Of a stretch of 11,461 nt of DNA, positions 7,971-11,461 are shown one piece after another. Origin of the DNA: Pseudomonadota bacterium. Its GTDB lineage: Bacteria; Pseudomonadota; Alphaproteobacteria; Rhizobiales; Xanthobacteraceae. The notes beneath the pieces are model-generated. The model was not told where the DNA came from. It did not search any database and saw nothing but the letters and a program-made list of their open reading frames with translations. A program made the translations under genes and the position numbers. The first letter of the stretch is position 1; each line of letters begins with the position of its first letter. The stretch covers positions 1 through 11,461 of the forward strand of contig JAKAMD010000076.1 in the NCBI GenBank assembly GCA_021823875.1, given 5' to 3'.

Positions 7971-8659
7971 GCCTGCCGCACGCGGTCGTCACCGAGCAGG
8001 GCTTCGCCCGTGCCGGACAGTGTGATGCGTCCATTCTCCAGCACGTAGGCCTGGCTCGCCAATTTCAGAGAAACCGCGACGTTCTGTTCGACCAGCACGC
8101 AGGTCAGCCCCTCGCGGTTTAGATCGCGCACTGTCTTGAGCACGGTCTGCACGATGGCGGGCGCCAGACCGAGCGAAGGCTCGTCGAACATCACCAGCTC
8201 CGGGGCACCCATCAGACAGCGGCCGATTGCCAACATCTGCTGCTCGCCGCCCGACAGCGTACCGGCCGCCTGCAACCGGCGCTCGGCCAGCACCGGAAAC
8301 AGGTCGTAGACCTTCTCCAGATTGCGATCCCGCTCGGCATGCGCACGCGGCAGCATGGCGCCCATCGCCAGGTTTTCCGCCACCGACAGCGAAGGAAACA
8401 CCTGGCGGCCTTCCGCCACCTGGCCGATACCGAGATCGCAGACCTTGTGGCTGGGCCAGCCGGCGATATCGAGCCCGCGGAACAGGACGCGCCCGCGCGC
8501 CGGCTTGTGCATGCCGCCGATGGTGCGGATGAGCGAGGTCTTGCCGGCACCATTGGCGCCGACAATGGCGACGATCGCGCCCTCCTCGATCTCGAGCGAG
8601 ACGCCGTCGAGCGCCTGGGCGTCGCCGTGGAAGACGTCGAGGTTTTCCACCCTGAGCAT
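7955..8659 (-). CDS. livF: Branched-chain amino acid-type ABC importer, ATP-binding protein LivF
   Basis: LivF is one of the two ATPases that power the LivHM permease on the cytoplasmic side of the inner membrane. The 234-residue protein (E. coli LivF 237) has Walker A GANGAGKTS (34-42), the LivF-typical GIGQVAEGRQVFPSLSV stretch (77-93), signature LSGGEQ (135-140), Walker B LVMFDE (155-160) followed by PSLGLAP, and EQN (191-193) at the H-loop position, which is usual in LivF. ATG 8659 has a GGGAAG-like SD and starts with the family's MLRVENLDV. The frame remains open upstream to a GTG at 8734, but that extension is translation of a palindromic repeat and overlaps livG. It is the last gene of the operon, and its end overlaps the small ORF on the + strand by 16 nt. 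Substrate is not fixed by the sequence: amino acids, amides, urea or aromatic acids are all handled by this family. Confidence 0.95.
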   Translation of the reverse strand: MLRVENLDVFHGDAQALDGVSLEIEEGAIVAIVGANGAGKTSLIRTIGGMHKPARGRVLFRGLDIAGWPSHKVCDLGIGQVAEGRQVFPSLSVAENLAMGAMLPRAHAERDRNLEKVYDLFPVLAERRLQAAGTLSGGEQQMLAIGRCLMGAPELVMFDEPSLGLAPAIVQTVLKTVRDLNREGLTCVLVEQNVAVSLKLASQAYVLENGRITLSGTGEALLGDDRVRQAYLGL

Positions 8660-8673
8660 CAGGCTTCTTCCCT

Positions 8674-8721
8674 GCGCATGATCTTGTCCGAAAACCGGTA
8701 CCCACCTTTCGGGATCATGCG
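8674..8721. repeat. 48-nt palindromic repeat filling the livG-livF junction
   Basis: Outer arms CGCATGATC (8675-8683) and GATCATGCG (8713-8721) are perfect inverted repeats. Inner arms CCGAAA (8688-8693) and TTTCGG (8707-8712) extend the dyad around a core containing ACCGGTACCCACC. I recognise the pattern (GCATGATCCCGAAA... with ACCGGTTTTCGG) as a short palindrome scattered through many Hyphomicrobiales genomes. The livG stop codon (8717-8715 on the - strand) is formed by bases of the outer arm. No other copy occurs in this window. Confidence 0.75.
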
Positions 8722-9443
8722 ACGTCCTCCGCACCGAGATAGGAGTGGATCACCGCCGGGTTGCGGACCACTTCCTCCGGCGCGCCTTCGGCGATGGCGG
8801 CACCGTGATGCAGCACCAAAATGCGTGAAGCCAGCGCCATCACCGCGCGCATGACGTGCTCGATCAACAGAACGGTCAAGCCGGTTTCGCTGTTGAGCTC
8901 CTTCAAGATGGCGACGATGCGGTCGGTCTCGGTCGGGCGCAAGCCAGCCATCACCTCGTCAAGCAAGAGCAGCTTGGGATCGGTCGCGAGCGCGCGCGCC
9001 ACCTCCAGCCGCTTGCGGTCGGGCAGCGTGAGGGCCGAGGCACGTTGAGTACGCTTGTCGTAGAGATCGAGGCGGCGCAGCACCTCATGCGCGCGCACGC
9101 GCGCGTCGCGTGCGTGGTGGCGATGCAGCAGCGCGCCGACGATGACGTTCTCCTCCACGCTCAGCATCGGAAACGGCCGCACGATCTGGAAGGTGCGTCC
9201 GACGCCACGCCGGCAGATCTGATCGGGCGGCAAACCGTCGATGCGCTCGCCCGCGAAACTGACCGTGCCGTTGTCAGGCGCGAAATTGCCGGCAATCATA
9301 TTGAACAGCGTGGTCTTGCCGGCGCCGTTCGGACCGATCACGGCGAAGATCGCACCCTGCGGCACCTGGAAACTCACGCGATCGACTGCGATGAGACCGC
9401 GGAAGCGCTTGCTGACGCCATCAACTTTAAGCAACGCGCTCAT
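8715..9443 (-). CDS. livG: Branched-chain amino acid-type ABC importer, ATP-binding protein LivG
   Basis: LivG is the second ATPase of the LivFGHM importer. The 242-residue protein (E. coli 255) has Walker A GPNGAGKTT (37-45), the LivG-typical GRTFQIVRPFPMLSVEENV (82-100, Q-loop Q86), Walker B LLLLDE (158-163) followed by VMAGLRPTE, and H-loop H196 in IEHVM. The signature helix reads LTLPDRKRLEVARALA (138-153) rather than LSGGQ. That deviation occurs in a recognisable LivG subgroup and does not suggest inactivation, since LivF carries a canonical signature. ATG 9443 overlaps the livM stop by 4 nt (ATGA) and has AAGGTGA at 9456-9450, 6 nt upstream, within livM. The C-terminal codons run into the palindromic repeat that provides the TGA. 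Confidence 0.95.
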   Translation of the reverse strand: MSALLKVDGVSKRFRGLIAVDRVSFQVPQGAIFAVIGPNGAGKTTLFNMIAGNFAPDNGTVSFAGERIDGLPPDQICRRGVGRTFQIVRPFPMLSVEENVIVGALLHRHHARDARVRAHEVLRRLDLYDKRTQRASALTLPDRKRLEVARALATDPKLLLLDEVMAGLRPTETDRIVAILKELNSETGLTVLLIEHVMRAVMALASRILVLHHGAAIAEGAPEEVVRNPAVIHSYLGAEDVA

Positions 9444-10444
9444 GAGCGGTCACCTTTGAGGCCGATATAGCGCGCGAGCCAGGGCCAGATGCCGTCGGGC
9501 ATGGCCACAATCACCAGCAGCAGGCAGACGCCGTAGAACACTTGTTTGGCGCCGGGCAGATCGACGCCGAGCGCGTTGAGCGCGCTGGTCAGCGTCTCGG
9601 CGAGACCAGTGAGCACAAAGGCGCCGAGGATCGGACCGAACAGCGTACCGATACCCCCGACGATGGGGCCCAGAATGATCTCGATCGACCGCGAGATGTG
9701 GAACACCTGATCCGGAAACAAGTTATTGTAATAAAAGGCAAAAATGACGCCAGCGAAGGACGTCATGGCGGCAGAGATGACCACCGCCACCATCTTGTAG
9801 CGGAAGGTATCGATGCCGACCGAGCGCGCGGCTTCCTCGTCCTCGCGGATCGCCAGCCAGAAATAGCCGATGCGGCTTTGCAGCAGCACGCGACAGCCGA
9901 CGAAGGCGAGCGCGACCGCGGCAAGCAGCACGTAATAGAACATCACCGGATGGCCGCGCAGGTGCCAGAGATCGTTGTGCGCATATTGCGCGACCGGCAG
10001 GAACAGACCGCCGGTGCCGCGCGTCCATTCGAGATGATCGAAACCAACGCGGGCAAATTCGGCAAAGCCGATCGTGAGGATGGCGAAATAGACGCCGCCG
10101 ACCCGGAAGCGGAACGCGAGGTAGCCGATGAAAGCGCCGGCAATGCCGGCGATCGGAATGCCCGCCAACATTCCAATCCAGGGACCGATGCCGTAATGCA
10201 CGTAGAGCGCCGCCGCTGCGTAGGCGCCGAGCCCGACATAGAGCGTATGCCCAAGCGACAACTGCCCGGCAAAGCCCATCATGATGTTCCAGGCCTGACC
10301 GAGATAGGCGAAGTACAGGATCACGATCAGAACGGTGAGCAAGTAGTCGCTGGCAACCAGCGGCGCCAGCACGAGCGCCGCTACCACGATGCCAAGCAGG
10401 ATCAGCACACGGCGCGGGACACCGTCGATCAAGCGCGCCATCAT
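9440..10444 (-). CDS. livM: Branched-chain amino acid-type ABC importer, permease LivM
   Basis: LivM forms the inner-membrane channel with LivH. The 334-residue protein is strongly hydrophobic with about eight to ten membrane segments, beginning near 14-32 and 35-50. Family motifs are GQLSLGH (60-66), FRVGGVYFAILTIGFAE (113-129), the cytoplasmic EAA-type coupling loop in LAIREDEEAARSVGID (197-212), and GGIGTLFGPILGA (263-275). E. coli LivM is longer (about 425) because of an N-terminal extension that many alphaproteobacterial members lack. The start is MM; ATG 10444 overlaps the livH stop as ATGA and has GAGGG about 7 nt upstream. Its own stop overlaps the livG start in the same way, so livH-livM-livG should be translated as a coupled unit. 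Confidence 0.95.
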   Translation of the reverse strand: MMARLIDGVPRRVLILLGIVVAALVLAPLVASDYLLTVLIVILYFAYLGQAWNIMMGFAGQLSLGHTLYVGLGAYAAAALYVHYGIGPWIGMLAGIPIAGIAGAFIGYLAFRFRVGGVYFAILTIGFAEFARVGFDHLEWTRGTGGLFLPVAQYAHNDLWHLRGHPVMFYYVLLAAVALAFVGCRVLLQSRIGYFWLAIREDEEAARSVGIDTFRYKMVAVVISAAMTSFAGVIFAFYYNNLFPDQVFHISRSIEIILGPIVGGIGTLFGPILGAFVLTGLAETLTSALNALGVDLPGAKQVFYGVCLLLVIVAMPDGIWPWLARYIGLKGDRS

Positions 10445-11316
10445 GACGATGCCCTCTTGCCCATGATGCCCTGCGGACGGAACAGCAACACCAGCACCAG
10501 CAACGCGAAGACAAACATGCTCTTGGCCGACGGCGTGAACAGAAGACCGGCCATCGCCTCAGTGAAGCCGATCAGCACGCCGCCCAGCAGCGCGCCCGGC
10601 ATCGAGCCGAGGCCACCGGTGATGACGATGACGAAGGCGAGCAGCGTGTAGGAAGGACCGGACGCCGGCGTGACGTCGAAGATGAGCAGCAGGATGGTGC
10701 CGGCGGCGCCGACGCAGGCCGCGCCCAGGCCGAAGGTCAGCGCGTAATAGCGCTTGACGTCGAGCCCGACCACCAGCGCGCCGGTGTAATTGTCGGCGCA
10801 GGCGCGGATCGCAGTGCCGACATTGGTGTATCGAAAGAAGGCGAACAACCCGACCGCCACCACGATGGCCGCGAGGCCGGCATAGAGCTTGGTAGCGTCG
10901 ATGATGATCTTGCCGATCTGGTAGCTGTCGTAGGAATAGGCGACCTGGACGTTCTGCGCGTCCGGGCCGTACACGATCAGCAACACATTGACGATGATGA
11001 TAGCGACCGCGACCAGCAACAGGAACTGGGTGTGCTCGGGCCGTGTGATGAAGCGGTTAATCAGGCCGGCCTGCAAGAGATAGCCGAAAGCGAACATGGT
11101 CATCGCGATCGGCACCAACATGACCAGCGGGTCGAGGTGGAAAACCGAGAACAGCGTGATCGCGATATACATGGCGATCGTCATCATCTCGCCATGGGCG
11201 AAATTGACCACGCGCACAACACCGAAGATCACCGACAGGCCGAGCGCCATCAGTCCGTAGACGAGGCCAGTCAGGAGACCGCCGATGGCCACGTTAAAAT
11301 AGATGTCTAGCGGCAA
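10441..11316 (-). CDS. livH: Branched-chain amino acid-type ABC importer, permease LivH
   Basis: LivH is the other half of the inner-membrane channel and the first gene of the visible operon. The 291-residue protein (E. coli LivH 308) carries the hallmark ALGLSVIFGVVRVVNFAHGE (24-43), the EAA-type loop around GTAIRACADN (167-176), GGLGSMPGALLGG (234-246) and the C-terminal LLFRPQGIMG (277-286). About eight membrane segments are apparent. The start is TTG 11316: AGGA lies at 11327-11324, 7 nt upstream, and the frame closes at a TAG at 11328-11326, so no ATG is available at the family's usual N-terminus. The next candidate, a GTG at 11292, would remove the first eight residues. No periplasmic binding-protein gene adjoins within the window. 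Confidence 0.95.
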   Translation of the reverse strand: MPLDIYFNVAIGGLLTGLVYGLMALGLSVIFGVVRVVNFAHGEMMTIAMYIAITLFSVFHLDPLVMLVPIAMTMFAFGYLLQAGLINRFITRPEHTQFLLLVAVAIIIVNVLLIVYGPDAQNVQVAYSYDSYQIGKIIIDATKLYAGLAAIVVAVGLFAFFRYTNVGTAIRACADNYTGALVVGLDVKRYYALTFGLGAACVGAAGTILLLIFDVTPASGPSYTLLAFVIVITGGLGSMPGALLGGVLIGFTEAMAGLLFTPSAKSMFVFALLVLVLLFRPQGIMGKRASS

Positions 11317-11352
11317 GAGAGGGTCCTAACGCTTGTCGAACACCGGCTGGCA

Positions 11353-11449
11353 ACGGCCGCTTCCCGGCCGTCAGGCCCGGCTCTTGTGCCGGGCATCCAT
11401 ATCCGCGGTCAAGCCGGAAAGACGTGCATGGCCGGGACGAGCCCGGCCA
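11353..11449. repeat. Cluster of three palindromes upstream of livH
   Basis: Three stem-loops follow one another: ACGGCCG (11353-11359) with CGGCCGT (11365-11371); GCCCGG (11375-11380) with CCGGGC (11389-11394); TGGCCGGG (11429-11436) with CCCGGCCA (11442-11449). The second, with the following CATCCA, parallels the first hairpin of the repeat at 7544-7638 (palindrome, then GCATCCA), so the two probably belong to one dispersed intergenic family. They occupy most of the 145 nt between livH and the window edge. No promoter could be picked out among them. Confidence 0.55.
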
Positions 11450-11461
11450 GGCGGCGTTCGC

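Noticed and set aside
8660..8734. Extended LivF N-terminus from a GTG at 8734
   Set aside because: The added residues are translation of the palindromic repeat and overlap livG; the family's normal N-terminus begins at ATG 8659 with its own SD-like sequence.
9542..10651. 369-codon open frame on the + strand across livM and livH
   Set aside because: It is antisense to two well-recognised permeases linked by an ATGA overlap; the translation is highly charged and low in complexity, typical of a shadow of membrane-protein codons.

Overview
The window reads as ordinary chromosome from a high-GC alphaproteobacterium, most likely of the Hyphomicrobiales (Rhizobiales), around the Xanthobacteraceae/Nitrobacteraceae. 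This rests on high-GC codon use, the style of the lipopolysaccharide (LPS) and Liv proteins, and palindromic intergenic repeats of types I recall as abundant in that order. The placement is from memory and inference; no database was searched.

Left part (about 1-6700): envelope and LPS genes. From the left edge on the + strand come the possible last codons of an upstream gene, a GmhB-type heptose-bisphosphate phosphatase and the arabinose-5-phosphate isomerase KdsD (Kdo precursor). Heptosyltransferase I (waaC) lies on the - strand, meeting kdsD tail to tail with 2 nt between the stops. Divergent from waaC are galE (UDP-glucose 4-epimerase) and an MsbA-like ABC exporter, both +. An LpxO-like lipid A hydroxylase (-) converges on the exporter. 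Together these genes cover sugar precursors for the inner core (heptose, Kdo, galactose), transfer of the first heptose, a candidate lipid A-core flippase and a lipid A tailoring enzyme.

Middle part (about 6640-7970): a divergent promoter region, then a fumarylacetoacetate-hydrolase-family gene (aromatic ring-cleavage type, resembling fumarylpyruvate hydrolase), a 225-nt gene-free stretch with a composite palindromic repeat and a strong terminator-like hairpin, and a 69-codon ORF of unknown function whose end overlaps livF on the opposite strand.

Right part (7955-11316, all -): a compact livH-livM-livG-livF operon for a branched-chain-amino-acid/HAAT-type ABC importer. Genes are joined by 4-nt ATGA overlaps, except livG-livF, whose junction is filled by a 48-nt palindromic repeat that also supplies the livG stop codon. 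No periplasmic binding-protein gene is visible; the 145 nt upstream of livH hold more palindromes.

I see no phage, IS element, CRISPR, tRNA or rRNA, and nothing that amounts to a new multi-gene system. The points most worth a second look are the repeat embedded in the liv operon, the low-GC lpxO-like gene with a dyad over its putative promoter, the dyad between waaC and galE, the loss of most zinc ligands in GmhB, and the small ORF beside livF.
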